Shown here: positions 37,831 through 47,251 of the stretch, in pieces
Position numbering within the stretch: position 1 is the first letter of the stretch
Layout: each line of letters starts with the position of its first letter
Assembly: GCA_043721915.1 (NCBI GenBank)
Contig: JAYSPV010000112.1
Coordinates: 1-64,000, forward strand
Source of the DNA: UBA668 sp043721915
GTDB taxonomy: Bacteria; Actinomycetota; Acidimicrobiia; Acidimicrobiales; Ilumatobacteraceae
Direction: 5' to 3'
Length of the DNA: 64,000 bases
Translations under genes and position numbers: made by a program
The notes under the pieces: generated by a model
What the model was told of the DNA's origin: nothing
Seen by the model: the letters and a program-made list of their open reading frames with translations, nothing else
Databases searched by the model: none

Positions 37831-39062
37831 CAGAACATCGCCCCCTCTCGTTCACGGTTGCGGGCACTCACCTTGGAAGCCAGACGCAGGAGCCCCGCGC
37901 CAGCCAGCATCACGAGCAGGCCGATGACACCGGCGACGATGCGCTCCGGCCGCGACCAACCCTTGTCGCTGCCCACCCGGAACACGGCGATGAGCATGAA
38001 CCAGCCCAGCGACAGCGGGATCAGCAGCTTCCAGCCGAGGTTCATCAGCTGGTCGTAGCGCATACGAGGCAGCGTCGCACGGAACCATACGTACACGTAC
38101 AGGAAGACGAGCACCTTCGCCAGCAACCAGACGGTGCCACTGAACGGCCCGAGGAACGACAGCACGTTGGCCAGCCGGCCATCGCCGAGGCGCAGCGGCT
38201 GCGGGCCGCCGAAGAACAACGTGACGATCACGCCGCTCATCGTGATCGTGTTCATGAACTCGGCCAGGAAGAACAGGGCGAACCGGATGCTGGAGTACTC
38301 GGTGTTGAAGCCGCCGACGAGCTCTTGTTCGGCCTCCACCAGATCGAAGGGGGGCCGGTTGAGCTCTGCGGTGGCGGCGATCAGGAAGATCACGAACGGC
38401 AAGACGCCGGTGGCCACCACATGCCAGCGGGTGAAACTGGTCTGCGAGGTGACGATGCCGTTGGTGCTGAGGGTGCCGGCGATGAGGATCACCGTCGCGA
38501 GGCTGAGGCCGAGTGCCGCCTCGTAGCTGACCATCTGAGCCGAGGCCCGGACAGAGCCGAGCAGCGGGTACTTCGAGCCCGAGCTCCAACCGGCGAGCAT
38601 GATGCCGTACACGGCGACGCTGGACAACGCCAGCAACAACAGCACACCGACGGGCGGGTCGGCGAGCTGCAGCTTGGTTGCCTTGCCCAACAAGCTGACG
38701 GTGCCGTCCTTGCCGTTGCTGAAATCGCCGCCGAGCGGGATCACACTCCAGACCAGGAACGCCGGCACGAATGCCAGGTACGGCGCCAGCTTGAACACGA
38801 ACCGGTTGCTCTTGTCGGGGATCAGATCTTCCTTGAAGAACAGCTTGATGCCGTCGGCGAGCGTCTGCAGCAGGCCCTTCGGGCCGGCCTTGTTCGGGCC
38901 GACGCGGTTCTGCATGTAGGAGATGACCTTGCGCTCGAACCACACCATCAACATGGTGCCGACGAGGCCGACGACGAAGACCACCAGGACCTTGATCAAC
39001 ACGACCAGGAACGCAGTGCTGAAGGTGGTGATCCCGTCGAGCAGTGGGTCGAGTGCAATCAT
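37830..39062 (-). CDS. nuoH: NADH-quinone oxidoreductase subunit H (operon 2)
   Basis: Quinone-site membrane subunit, 410 residues, with FERKVISYMQNRVGPNKAGPKGLLQTLADGIKLFFKED near the N-terminus and the acidic loop AELNRPPFDLVEAEQELVGGFNTEYSS. The first part matches NuoH of NADH-linked enzymes well. The operon-1 NuoH is clearly different (SRLGPMEAGPYG, TPFDMPIAESELV). The extra C-terminal helix and basic tail (SKVSARNREREGAMF) add about 40 residues. Confidence 0.96.
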   Translation of the reverse strand: MIALDPLLDGITTFSTAFLVVLIKVLVVFVVGLVGTMLMVWFERKVISYMQNRVGPNKAGPKGLLQTLADGIKLFFKEDLIPDKSNRFVFKLAPYLAFVPAFLVWSVIPLGGDFSNGKDGTVSLLGKATKLQLADPPVGVLLLLALSSVAVYGIMLAGWSSGSKYPLLGSVRASAQMVSYEAALGLSLATVILIAGTLSTNGIVTSQTSFTRWHVVATGVLPFVIFLIAATAELNRPPFDLVEAEQELVGGFNTEYSSIRFALFFLAEFMNTITMSGVIVTLFFGGPQPLRLGDGRLANVLSFLGPFSGTVWLLAKVLVFLYVYVWFRATLPRMRYDQLMNLGWKLLIPLSLGWFMLIAVFRVGSDKGWSRPERIVAGVIGLLVMLAGAGLLRLASKVSARNREREGAMF

Positions 39063-41434
39063 CAGATCGTCTCGATTCTCACGTCGTTGACCGCGGCAAA
39101 GCAGTCGATCAGCTCGCCGACGTTCGGACCAGGGTTGTTGAACGGCACGAACGCCGTGCCGCGCAACACGGTGTCGTCGGCGACGACGCTGAAGATCACC
39201 GTGGCCCGCTGGCCGATCACCTTCACGTCCGTGCCATCAGTGGTACCCACGCGCACCACGTCGAGTGGGTGCAGATGCACGGCAGACCCGCGTGGAAGGT
39301 GCGCCAACGACGGCGACTTGGCCGTGCCGACCGCTTGGTCGTACATCGTGCGGCCGACGACGAGCCGGAAGTCGTAGGCGTTCCGCTCGGCGACCTTGAC
39401 CTCGACCAGATTCATCGGATCGATGCGGGCCGGAACCGTGGCCAGCACACCGTCGCCTGTTGCGACCGCCTCGGCGGTGACCGATGCGTAGCCGTCAACC
39501 TTGTCGGCGATGTCGGCAGTGATGTCGGCGACGCTCTCGTAGCCGAGGTCTCCGCCCAGTTCGGCAGCGAGCGCGGCGGCGATCATCCAGTCGGCGCGGG
39601 TGCTGCCGGCAGGCGTCACCTGGCCGGCGACGCTGCTGACCCGACCTTCGAGGTTGGTGGTGGTGCCCGACTTCTCGCCGTAGGCGCTGGCCGCGAACAC
39701 GACGTCGGCCTTCGAGGACGACTGGGTGAGGAAGGTGTCGACCGCGATGATTCGGCGAGCGCCAGCCATCGCACGCCGGGCAAGATCGGTGTCCGGGAAG
39801 TCGGCGAGCGGATCGGCGCCGACCAACACGAGGCACCCGAGCTTGCCATCGGCTGCTGCCTGCAGCGCGCCGCGGGTGTCGAGGCCACCCGTGCCGGGGC
39901 GCATGCCCACCTGGAGCGCACCCACCACGTTGCCGCGACGGAACGCCGGCAGCACCTTCGCGCCGGGTGCCGCGGTGAGCAGTGTGCGCAGCGCCGCGAC
40001 GGTGGCCGCGGACGACTCGGCGAGGTTGGCGCGACCGGCGACGATGACGACACTGCCCTTGCCCAGTTGCTCGGCGATCGCGGCGTCGGCCAGTGCGCCG
40101 TTGACGGCCGCCACCTGCGTGCCCGGCTCGTAGCCGATGCTGCGCCACGAGTACTTGGTGAGGCCACTCTGCTTCGGGGTGAACTCGATGATCCGGCTGC
40201 GCTTCTTCTCCGCGGCTTCGCGCAAGCGCAGGTACAGGACCGGCAGCTCTTCCTTCAGATCCGGGCCGAGCAGGACGATGGTGGTGGCAGACGCAGCCTC
40301 GTCGATCGTGGCGCGGTCAAGACCGAGCAGGCCGACCGGGAGGCCGTCGCCCATCTGCGAATAGACGTTGGGTGTGCCGATCACCTCGTGGCCCACGCGT
40401 GCCCACGCGAAGGCGTCCTCGTTGGTGCCGCGGGCGCCGCCGATGACGGCAATGCTGTCGACGCCACCTGCCGCAGAGGCCTCGGCGATCAGCCTCGCGG
40501 CCTCCGTCAACGCAGTGCTCCACGACGCCGGCTGCAACGCCTCGCCCTGGCGAACCAGTGGCTGCAGCACGCGTTCGCCGCTCTTCACCGACTCGAAGTT
40601 GAACCGACCGCGGTCGCACAGCCACCCGTGGTTCACCGGTTCGCTGTCCACGCCCATGTAGCGCAGCAGTTCGTCGCGGCTGCTCTGCACCACGGTGCGG
40701 CACCCGACGGCGCACGTGGTGCACGTGCTCTCCTGCTGGGCGAGATCCCAGGGGCGAGCCTTGAAGCGGTAGGGCTTGGCCGTCAAAGCGCCCACCGGGC
40801 AGATCTGCACGGTGTTGCCGCTGAAGTAGCTGCTGAACGGTTCGTCGGGGAACGTGGTGATGTGCGTGTTGTTGCCGCGGCCGCTGAAGTGGATCAGCGG
40901 ATCGCCGGCCACCTCGTCGGCGAAGCGGGTGCAGCGGTCGCAGAGGATGCAACGCTCGCGATCGAGATAGACGATGTCGCTGATCGCGATCGGCTTCTCG
41001 AAGTGGCGCTTCTCCTCCACGTACCGACTCTCACCCGGGCCGTTACTGAACGCCTGATCCTGCAACGGGCACTCGCCGCCCTTGTCGCACACTGGGCAGT
41101 CGAGCGGGTGATTTGCGAGCAACAGCTCGAGCACACCCTCCTGCATCCGCTTGGTGGTCTCCGATTGGGTGTCGACCTTCATGTCGGGCGCCACCGCAAC
41201 CATGCACGAGACAGTGACCGCCGGGCCGCGACCCGAATCGCATTCCACCAGGCACATCCGGCACATGCCGACGGAGCTCATCCGTTCGTGGTAGCAGAAC
41301 CGCGGGATGTACTCGCCGGCGTCGGCGGCAGCTTCGATGACCAACTGCCCCTTGCGGGCGACGTGGGCGACGCCGTTGATCGTGATGTTGACCGCGTTCG
41401 GATCCACGGGCGGAGTTTCGGCTACATCAGTCAT
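39062..41434 (-). CDS. nuoG: NADH-quinone oxidoreductase subunit G (operon 2)
   Basis: Iron-sulfur subunit of the NADH-oxidising arm, 790 residues. N-terminal [2Fe-2S] ferredoxin domain with CYHERMSSVGMCRMC. The CPVCDKGGECPLQD segment and the CILCDRCTRF segment hold [4Fe-4S] clusters, and CTTCAVGC suggests the extra N7-type cluster. The rest is a molybdopterin-oxidoreductase-like domain without an expected active-site cofactor ligand. It overlaps nuoF by TGATG. Operon 1 has no counterpart. Confidence 0.96.
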   Translation of the reverse strand: MTDVAETPPVDPNAVNITINGVAHVARKGQLVIEAAADAGEYIPRFCYHERMSSVGMCRMCLVECDSGRGPAVTVSCMVAVAPDMKVDTQSETTKRMQEGVLELLLANHPLDCPVCDKGGECPLQDQAFSNGPGESRYVEEKRHFEKPIAISDIVYLDRERCILCDRCTRFADEVAGDPLIHFSGRGNNTHITTFPDEPFSSYFSGNTVQICPVGALTAKPYRFKARPWDLAQQESTCTTCAVGCRTVVQSSRDELLRYMGVDSEPVNHGWLCDRGRFNFESVKSGERVLQPLVRQGEALQPASWSTALTEAARLIAEASAAGGVDSIAVIGGARGTNEDAFAWARVGHEVIGTPNVYSQMGDGLPVGLLGLDRATIDEAASATTIVLLGPDLKEELPVLYLRLREAAEKKRSRIIEFTPKQSGLTKYSWRSIGYEPGTQVAAVNGALADAAIAEQLGKGSVVIVAGRANLAESSAATVAALRTLLTAAPGAKVLPAFRRGNVVGALQVGMRPGTGGLDTRGALQAAADGKLGCLVLVGADPLADFPDTDLARRAMAGARRIIAVDTFLTQSSSKADVVFAASAYGEKSGTTTNLEGRVSSVAGQVTPAGSTRADWMIAAALAAELGGDLGYESVADITADIADKVDGYASVTAEAVATGDGVLATVPARIDPMNLVEVKVAERNAYDFRLVVGRTMYDQAVGTAKSPSLAHLPRGSAVHLHPLDVVRVGTTDGTDVKVIGQRATVIFSVVADDTVLRGTAFVPFNNPGPNVGELIDCFAAVNDVRIETI

Positions 41435-42831
41435 CAGTGGGCTCCGACCGCGGTGACGGGGATCTGCTTGCGCTCGACGATCTTGGCCTCGAACTCATCT
41501 CTGAAGAGCGTGAGCGCCGAGTGCACCGGCGCGTACGCCGATGGGCCGACGAAGCAGATCGTGGTCATCTTGTAGGGAAACGGCGTGGCAGTGAGGCCAA
41601 GGCGCTCGCTGGACGCATGCGGGAACGCACCGGGGCAGATCGACTCGCCGATCTCGAACATCTGGTCGAGGTCGGCCTTCGTTCCGCGACCGTCGACAAC
41701 GCGCTGGAGCACCCGCTCGAGCCAGGTGCCGCCCTCACGACAGGGTGTGCACTGGCCGCAGCTCTCGGCAGCGTAGAAGTGAGTGAGCGTGAGCGCAGCC
41801 TTGGGGATGTCGGTGGTGTGATCCATCACCATCACCGCGCCGGAGCCGAGCATCGAGCCGGCGGCGCCGGCGGCGCGACCCTCGAACGGGATGTCGAGTT
41901 GGTCGGGCGTGAACCACGGGGCCGAACCGCCGCCGGGCACGAACGCCTTCAACTCGTTGTCGTCGCGGATGCCCTGGCAGAACTCGTCACCGAAGATGAT
42001 GTCGCGGAAGGTGGTGCTGCCGTTGATGATCTCGTAGACGCCGGGGCGCTTGACGTGGCCGCTGATTGCGACCATGCGCGTGCCCGGGCTTGTGACGGTG
42101 CCGATCGCCGTGAACGCCGCGACGCCGTTGGTGAGCAGCCACGGCAAGTTGGCGAGCGTCTCGACGTTGTTGACGATCGTCGGCTGGCCGTACAGACCCA
42201 CAGCGGCCGGGAAGAACGGCGGCTTCAGCCGCGGCTCGCCGCGCTTGCCTTCGAGGCTCTCGATCAGCGCCGTCTCCTCGCCCACGACGTAGGCACCCGC
42301 GCCCCAGTGCAGCACGATGTCGACGCCGAAGCTGCTACCGAGGATGTTCTTGCCGATGTAGCCGGCGGCATACGCCTCGTTGAGGGCGACGGCCACGCGT
42401 TCGTGGGCCAGCGGCATCTCGCCACGGATGTACAGGAAAACCTGCGCCAGCCCGGCGGCATACGCGGCGATCAGGCAGCCCTCGATCAGCTGGTGCGGAT
42501 CGCGCTCCATCAGCAGGCGATCCTTGTAGGTGCCCGGCTCGCTCTCGTCGCCGTTGACGACGAGGTAGCGGGGGAACTTGCCGGCGGGCATCAGGCCCCA
42601 CTTCGTACCCGCGGGGAAGCCCGCCCCACCGCGACCGAGCACCGTCGCGGTCTTGACATCGTCGTGCACCTCAACGGGCGAGCGCGCCAGCGCGGCGCGC
42701 AGGCCGGCGTACCCGCCAGTGGCGTGGTAGCGCTCGAGGGTGTAACTGTCCTCGTAGTGGAAACGACCGGTGACGATCTTCGGCCGGTCGCCGTCGTCGA
42801 TGTACCCGGCGGCCCAGGGGTAGCTGCTCAC
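41434..42831 (-). CDS. nuoF: NADH-quinone oxidoreductase subunit F (operon 2)
   Basis: NADH- and FMN-binding subunit, 465 residues. NADH-binding loop GRGGAGFPAGTKW near the N-terminus, the FMN region GAGAYVVGEETALIESLEGKRGEPRLKPPFFP, and the [4Fe-4S] (N3) motif ESCGQCTPCREGG near the C-terminus. It is the NADH entry point of this complex I. The start overlaps the nuoE stop by 4 bp (ATGA). Confidence 0.97.
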   Translation of the reverse strand: MSSYPWAAGYIDDGDRPKIVTGRFHYEDSYTLERYHATGGYAGLRAALARSPVEVHDDVKTATVLGRGGAGFPAGTKWGLMPAGKFPRYLVVNGDESEPGTYKDRLLMERDPHQLIEGCLIAAYAAGLAQVFLYIRGEMPLAHERVAVALNEAYAAGYIGKNILGSSFGVDIVLHWGAGAYVVGEETALIESLEGKRGEPRLKPPFFPAAVGLYGQPTIVNNVETLANLPWLLTNGVAAFTAIGTVTSPGTRMVAISGHVKRPGVYEIINGSTTFRDIIFGDEFCQGIRDDNELKAFVPGGGSAPWFTPDQLDIPFEGRAAGAAGSMLGSGAVMVMDHTTDIPKAALTLTHFYAAESCGQCTPCREGGTWLERVLQRVVDGRGTKADLDQMFEIGESICPGAFPHASSERLGLTATPFPYKMTTICFVGPSAYAPVHSALTLFRDEFEAKIVERKQIPVTAVGAH

Positions 42832-43442
42832 TTCGCTGCCTCCGGTGCGGGCATCCAGGCCGGCTGGGCCGGCGCGTCGGGTGATACCGCGCCCGCGGCC
42901 TTGTCGGCGGGGATCTGCTGGCGCACGCGGGCGAGCGTGCCGTGCGGCGGGATCTCACCAGCGAGGCGACCAGCGGCCAGATCGTCGATCAGCTGATCGA
43001 ACGAGGCTGTGGTCATCCGGTGGCAGTGGCGATAGTTGACCTGCATGTTCGGCGCTTCGGTGCACGCTGCCTGGCACTCGGCATGCTCCAGCGTGAACAG
43101 CCCGTCGGCGGTTGTGCCGCCGGCCTTCACACCCAGGCGCTCCTCGGCGTGGTGCATCAGCTCGTCGGCGCCCAGCAGCTGGCAACTCATCGTCCCGCAG
43201 ATGTTGACCAGGTACTTTCCGACCGGCTCGAACTTGAACATCTCGTAGAACGTGGCCGTGCCCAGGATCTCCGCGGAGGTGGCGCCGACCAGCTCGGCGA
43301 CATGAGCGATCGCCTCGTTGGTGACGTAACCGTTCTGCTGCTGCGAGAGGTGCAGCAGCGGAATGGCTGCCGAGCGCGCCTTCGGGTAGCGCCCGATGAT
43401 CTCCTTGGCCAGGATCACGTTGGCTTCGTTGAGGCGGCTCAT
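42828..43442 (-). CDS. nuoE: NADH-quinone oxidoreductase subunit E (operon 2)
   Basis: Thioredoxin-fold [2Fe-2S] subunit, about 204 residues. Ligands in ICGTMSCQLLG and CQAACTEAPNMQVN. The ATG at 43442 (MSRLNEANVIL) overlaps the nuoD stop by 4 bp; the longer frame is a shadow of nuoD. The Ala/Pro-rich C-terminal extension (AVSPDAPAQPAWMPAPEAAK) is not part of the fold. Confidence 0.96.
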   Translation of the reverse strand: MSRLNEANVILAKEIIGRYPKARSAAIPLLHLSQQQNGYVTNEAIAHVAELVGATSAEILGTATFYEMFKFEPVGKYLVNICGTMSCQLLGADELMHHAEERLGVKAGGTTADGLFTLEHAECQAACTEAPNMQVNYRHCHRMTTASFDQLIDDLAAGRLAGEIPPHGTLARVRQQIPADKAAGAVSPDAPAQPAWMPAPEAAK

Positions 43443-44788
43443 CGGTCCACCTCGCCGAGCACGGGGTCGACCGACGAGATGACGGCGACGGCGTCGGCGA
43501 CGAGGCCCCCGCGCATCATGTGCGGCAGGCATTGGACGTTGACGAACGATGGCGCACGCACGTGCATCCGGTACGGCGTGGCCGAACCATCGCTGGCGAT
43601 GTAGCAGCCGATCTCGCCACGCGGGCTCTCGATGGCCACGTAGACCTCGCCCTCGGGCACCTTGAAGCCCTCGGTGAAGATCTTGAAGTGGTGGATGAGC
43701 GCTTCCATGCTCTCGTCGATGCGAGCGCGCGGCGGCGGTGTGACCTTCTTGTTCTGGATGCGGTAGTCGCCACCAGGCATCCGATCGAGGATCTGGTGCA
43801 CGATGCGGATGCTCTCGCGGATCTCGTGGAAGCGGATGGCGTACCGATCGAAGGCGTCTCCGTAACTGCCGACGATGACGTCGAACTCGACCTCGTCGTA
43901 GTGGAGGTAGGGCTGATCGCGACGGAGATCCCACTCGACGCCCGTGCTGCGCAGGATGGGGCCGGTGGCGCCCAGGGCTATCGCCTCGGCCTGCGTGATC
44001 ACACCCACACCCTGCAGACGGTCGCGCCAGATCGGCTGACCGGTCATCAGGATGTCGTACTCCTCGAGCCGGGGCGGGATCATCTCCAGCAGGTGCAATA
44101 CGTCGTCGCGCCAGCCGGCGGGCAGATCCGCGGCGACACCGCCGGGGCGGATGAAGTTGTGGTTCATCCGCAGGCCGGTGACCTTCTGAAAGAAGCGCAG
44201 CACTTCCTCACGCTCGCGCCAGCCGTAGATCATCATGCTGACGGCACCGAGATCCATGCCGTTGGTGGCCATGAACAACAGGTGCGATGACATCCGGTTG
44301 AGTTCGCTGAGCAGCATGCGCATCCAGACCGCACGCTCGGGGATGTCGCCGTCGATGCCGAGCAGCTTCTCGGTCGCCATGCTGAACACGAGCTCGTTGT
44401 TCAGCGGGCTGAGGTAGTCCATGCGGGTGACGTTGGTGCCGCCCTGCATGAAGGTGAGCTGCTCGCCCTGCTTCTCCATCCCGGTGTGCAGGTAGCCGAT
44501 GATCGGCTTGCAGCGCAGCACGGTTTCGCCCTGCAGCTCGAGCATCAGGCGCAGCACGCCATGGGTGCTGGGATGCTGCGGCCCCATGTTGATGATCATG
44601 GTCTGATCTTCGGAGGGGTCGACGGGCAGGTCACCCAGCTTGGCGGCATCCGCCTCGCTCATCCGCAGGACTGCGCCGACTTCGCGCAGCAGCTCGCGAG
44701 CCGTCAGCTCGCTACGCGGCTTGAGGCCCTGCTCGGGCTCGTTGCCCTGACGGATGGTCTCGACGATGTTGTGATCGGTGGCGGTCAT
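43439..44788 (-). CDS. nuoD: NADH-quinone oxidoreductase subunit D (operon 2), Thr at HRG site
   Basis: 49-kDa-type quinone-site subunit, about 449 residues. MGPQHPSTHGVLR is at about 68-80 and IGYLHTGMEKQ at 97-107. T102 stands where the operon-1 copy has R69, so the arginine that NDUFAF7-type enzymes modify is missing. It has a 55-residue N-terminal extension compared with operon 1. The ATG at 44788 overlaps the nuoC stop by 4 bp, with an AAGGAG ribosome-binding site. Confidence 0.96.
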   Translation of the reverse strand: MTATDHNIVETIRQGNEPEQGLKPRSELTARELLREVGAVLRMSEADAAKLGDLPVDPSEDQTMIINMGPQHPSTHGVLRLMLELQGETVLRCKPIIGYLHTGMEKQGEQLTFMQGGTNVTRMDYLSPLNNELVFSMATEKLLGIDGDIPERAVWMRMLLSELNRMSSHLLFMATNGMDLGAVSMMIYGWREREEVLRFFQKVTGLRMNHNFIRPGGVAADLPAGWRDDVLHLLEMIPPRLEEYDILMTGQPIWRDRLQGVGVITQAEAIALGATGPILRSTGVEWDLRRDQPYLHYDEVEFDVIVGSYGDAFDRYAIRFHEIRESIRIVHQILDRMPGGDYRIQNKKVTPPPRARIDESMEALIHHFKIFTEGFKVPEGEVYVAIESPRGEIGCYIASDGSATPYRMHVRAPSFVNVQCLPHMMRGGLVADAVAVISSVDPVLGEVDR

Positions 44789-45315
44789 TGTGTGCCACTC
44801 CTTGCAGCGAAGTTGCCGCTGAACTGCACCGGGATGCAACCGACGTCGTAGTCCTTGCGCAACGGGTGGCCCTCCCAATCCTCTGGCATCAGGATGCGGG
44901 TGAGGTCGGGGTGGTCGTTGAAGACGATGCCGAACATGTCGTACACCTCGCGCTCCATCGCCTCGGTACCCGGATACATGTCGAACAGCGTGGCGATCGT
45001 GGGGTCGGTGGCGGGCACCTGGACACGCACACGGATGCGTTCGCGCCGCTCCAACGACAACAGGTTGACGACGATCTCGAACCGTTCGGCAGCGATGCCC
45101 GCGGGTAGTATCCGCCCGGGATGCGTGAGGTAGTCGACTGCGGTGAGATCGACACACATCGCGTACGTGTCGTCGAGCAGGGCGCGTACCGTCTTCGTGT
45201 ACTCGGATCGGCTGGGATGCAGCACCCGCTGGCCTCGGCTGTCGCTGAGCGGGACACCGTACGCACTGGGCGGCGGTTCGGGCGCGGCGACCTGTTGCTC
45301 GGGAGTGTCGGACAT
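44785..45315 (-). CDS. nuoC: NADH-quinone oxidoreductase subunit C (operon 2)
   Basis: 30-kDa-type subunit, about 176 residues, shorter than the operon-1 copy. Signature near the C-terminus: EAMEREVYDMFGIVFNDHPDLTRILMPEDWEGHPLRKDY. The ATG at 45315 (MSDTPEQQV) lies 2 nt after the nuoB stop; longer readings run into nuoB. The N-terminus is Pro-rich. Confidence 0.95.
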   Translation of the reverse strand: MSDTPEQQVAAPEPPPSAYGVPLSDSRGQRVLHPSRSEYTKTVRALLDDTYAMCVDLTAVDYLTHPGRILPAGIAAERFEIVVNLLSLERRERIRVRVQVPATDPTIATLFDMYPGTEAMEREVYDMFGIVFNDHPDLTRILMPEDWEGHPLRKDYDVGCIPVQFSGNFAARSGTQ

Positions 45316-45317
45316 GG

Positions 45318-45929
45318 TTAGCGGCTTCCCAGGATGACCGGCACCGGCTGTGCACCGGCCGGGATCTCGGTGACGTGCAACCCGGCACCGGCGCCGGTGG
45401 CAGCACGGCGCTTGAGCAGCTCGCCGTCTTCGATCTTCTGGTGCAACGTCTCGATCGCGTGGATCAGCGTCTCGGGGGTCGGTGGGCACCCCGGTGCGTA
45501 CACGTCCACGGGCACCACCTGATCGACGCCTTGCACGATCGCGTAGTTGTTGAACATGCCACCGCTGCTGGCACACACGCCCATGCTGATGACCCACTTC
45601 GGTTCCATCATCTGGTCGTAGACCTGGCGCAACACCGGCGCCATCTTCTGGCTGACCCGCCCGGCGACGATCATGATGTCGGCCTGGCGCGGCGAGGCGC
45701 GGAAGACCTCCATGCCGAAGCGGCTGATGTCGTAGTGCGCCGCGCCGGTGGCCATCATCTCGATCGCACAGCAGGCGAGCCCGAACGAGGCCGGCCACGA
45801 GCTGCGGCTCCGCGCCCAACCGACCAGATCTTCCAGCCTGGCTGTGATCGCGTTGTGAGGGATCGAGCCGATGCCCTCGGGCAGGATGTTCTTGAGCTTG
45901 TCGACGGCGATCTCAGTGGACGACTTCAT
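45318..45929 (-). CDS. nuoB: NADH-quinone oxidoreductase subunit B (operon 2)
   Basis: N2-cluster subunit, about 203 residues. Cysteines in FGLACCAIEMM, MGVCASSGG and APGCPPTPETL. The ATG at 45929 (MKSSTEIAVDK) overlaps the nuoA stop as ATGA. The upstream continuation of the frame is a shadow of nuoA. The C-terminus has an extra 25 residues that are Ala/Gly-rich. Confidence 0.96.
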   Translation of the reverse strand: MKSSTEIAVDKLKNILPEGIGSIPHNAITARLEDLVGWARSRSSWPASFGLACCAIEMMATGAAHYDISRFGMEVFRASPRQADIMIVAGRVSQKMAPVLRQVYDQMMEPKWVISMGVCASSGGMFNNYAIVQGVDQVVPVDVYAPGCPPTPETLIHAIETLHQKIEDGELLKRRAATGAGAGLHVTEIPAGAQPVPVILGSR

Positions 45930-46387
45930 GCTGCAGAGTCCTGTGGGCGACCTTCGAGACCGACACGGCGGATGGTGCTGGTGACGGTGCGGCCCGGTGA
46001 CAATGCGGACTCGAGACGCCGCTGCTTCGCGACCGGCCCCCACTCGAGCGCACCACGCGCGACGACGTACACGAATGCGGCGAAGAAGACCACGCTGAAG
46101 GCGATCATCTCCCACAGTGCGTACGAGCCGAGGAACTGGCGATCCACGGCGAACGGGTAGATGAAGATCAGTTCGATGTCGAACATGATGAACAGCATCG
46201 CGACGACGTAGAACGTGACCGGGAATCGCTCGGGTGGCTCGCGGCTGGGGACGATGCCGCACTCGTACGGCGCCTCCTTCGCAGCCGACGGGCGCCGAGG
46301 CGCGAGCAAGCCGGATGCAAAGAAGCTCAACGCACCGAACAGTGCGGCCAAGACCAGCAATGCGACGATCGGCAGGTATTGGCCCAT
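45926..46387 (-). CDS. nuoA: NADH-quinone oxidoreductase subunit A (operon 2)
   Basis: First complex I gene of the large array, 153 residues and three helices. Conserved loop KEAPYECGIVPSREPPERF and acidic helix FIMFDIELIFIYPFA. The 30-residue C-terminal tail (KQRRLESALSPGRTV...) is longer than usual. It starts 3 bp after the preceding membrane-protein gene, so no promoter room is left between the bc genes and complex I. Confidence 0.95.
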   Translation of the reverse strand: MGQYLPIVALLVLAALFGALSFFASGLLAPRRPSAAKEAPYECGIVPSREPPERFPVTFYVVAMLFIMFDIELIFIYPFAVDRQFLGSYALWEMIAFSVVFFAAFVYVVARGALEWGPVAKQRRLESALSPGRTVTSTIRRVGLEGRPQDSAA

Positions 46388-46390
46388 CGA

Positions 46391-47251
46391 TCAGACCTTC
46401 GCCGGAAGTGCCTTGGCCGACCGATTCACTGCGACCCGTCGATCGCGGGTGTGGAGCAGCCAGCACAGCAGCAGGAAGATGATCAACGACGAGATACAGA
46501 TGATGGCGGCCGGCACACGTTTCGCACCCAGGTCGCGGATCATGTAGACGTATTCATGCGACCTCGACGTGTCGATGACCGCCCGCGCAGGTGCACGACC
46601 GGGCTCGGACCGTTGCGGCATCAGCGGCGCGATCTCGACCACTGCGTAGTGCGGCGCGTGGAAGAACGCGAGGAAATCGATCCTGCCATCCCAGAACTGC
46701 GGGCTGCGCTCGCCGCCCTTCTCATAGACAGAGACCACCGTGAACCCGCCGGCGGCGAACGCCTCCGATTCCTCGACGTACACGCTGCCGGCCGAACCGG
46801 CCTGTTGGAACGACGGCAACGCCGAGTTGAGCTGCTTCCAGCCGTTGTAGCTCAACAGCCCGCGCACGCTCTCGGCGTCGGCGATTGCATCGTCGGTCAT
46901 CTCGAAGTTCACATCGAGGATACCGACATCGTTGAGTCGCGACGGCTCACGGATGATCGTCTTGCCGGCAACCGGCTGCCACGACGGATCGGGCCCGAGC
47001 AGGCCCTTGCCGTACGTCCACCACACCGCGCCCATGATGAACATCCACCCTGCGAGAGCGGTGAGGACGACGAGGAACCCGAGGCGGGCACCCATGTTGG
47101 TACCGAGGATCAGATAGATGCTGCCGCACAAGACGGCCACCGCGATGATCACGATCAGCGTGCCACGCAGCTCCCATTCCCAGGGCCCGATGGCCGTCTT
47201 CGTCACGTTGCCGAGAATGCCGGCGGCTGCCGACGTGAGTGCTGCATGCAT
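46391..47251 (-). CDS. Conserved-looking membrane protein between cytochrome c and nuoA
   Basis: A 286-residue protein I do not recognise. Two helices near the N-terminus (LRGTLIVIIAVAVLCGSIYLI and LGFLVVLTALAGWMFIMGAVWW), a soluble domain of about 150 residues, then a C-terminal helix (AAIICISSLIIFLLLCWLL) and a short basic tail. No cysteines that could bind haem or iron-sulfur clusters stand out. The start ATG overlaps the cytochrome c stop as TGATG, and nuoA follows 3 bp after the stop. The translational linkage on both sides suggests an accessory or assembly subunit of the bc complex or a link to complex I, which is inference. Confidence 0.8.
   Translation of the reverse strand: MHAALTSAAAGILGNVTKTAIGPWEWELRGTLIVIIAVAVLCGSIYLILGTNMGARLGFLVVLTALAGWMFIMGAVWWTYGKGLLGPDPSWQPVAGKTIIREPSRLNDVGILDVNFEMTDDAIADAESVRGLLSYNGWKQLNSALPSFQQAGSAGSVYVEESEAFAAGGFTVVSVYEKGGERSPQFWDGRIDFLAFFHAPHYAVVEIAPLMPQRSEPGRAPARAVIDTSRSHEYVYMIRDLGAKRVPAAIICISSLIIFLLLCWLLHTRDRRVAVNRSAKALPAKV

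Noticed and set aside
39044..41575. 843-residue open frame on the plus strand opposite nuoG
   Set aside because: It is antisense to a certain gene, is very rich in Arg, His, Asp and Val as expected from the complement of GC-rich codons, and has no family motif.
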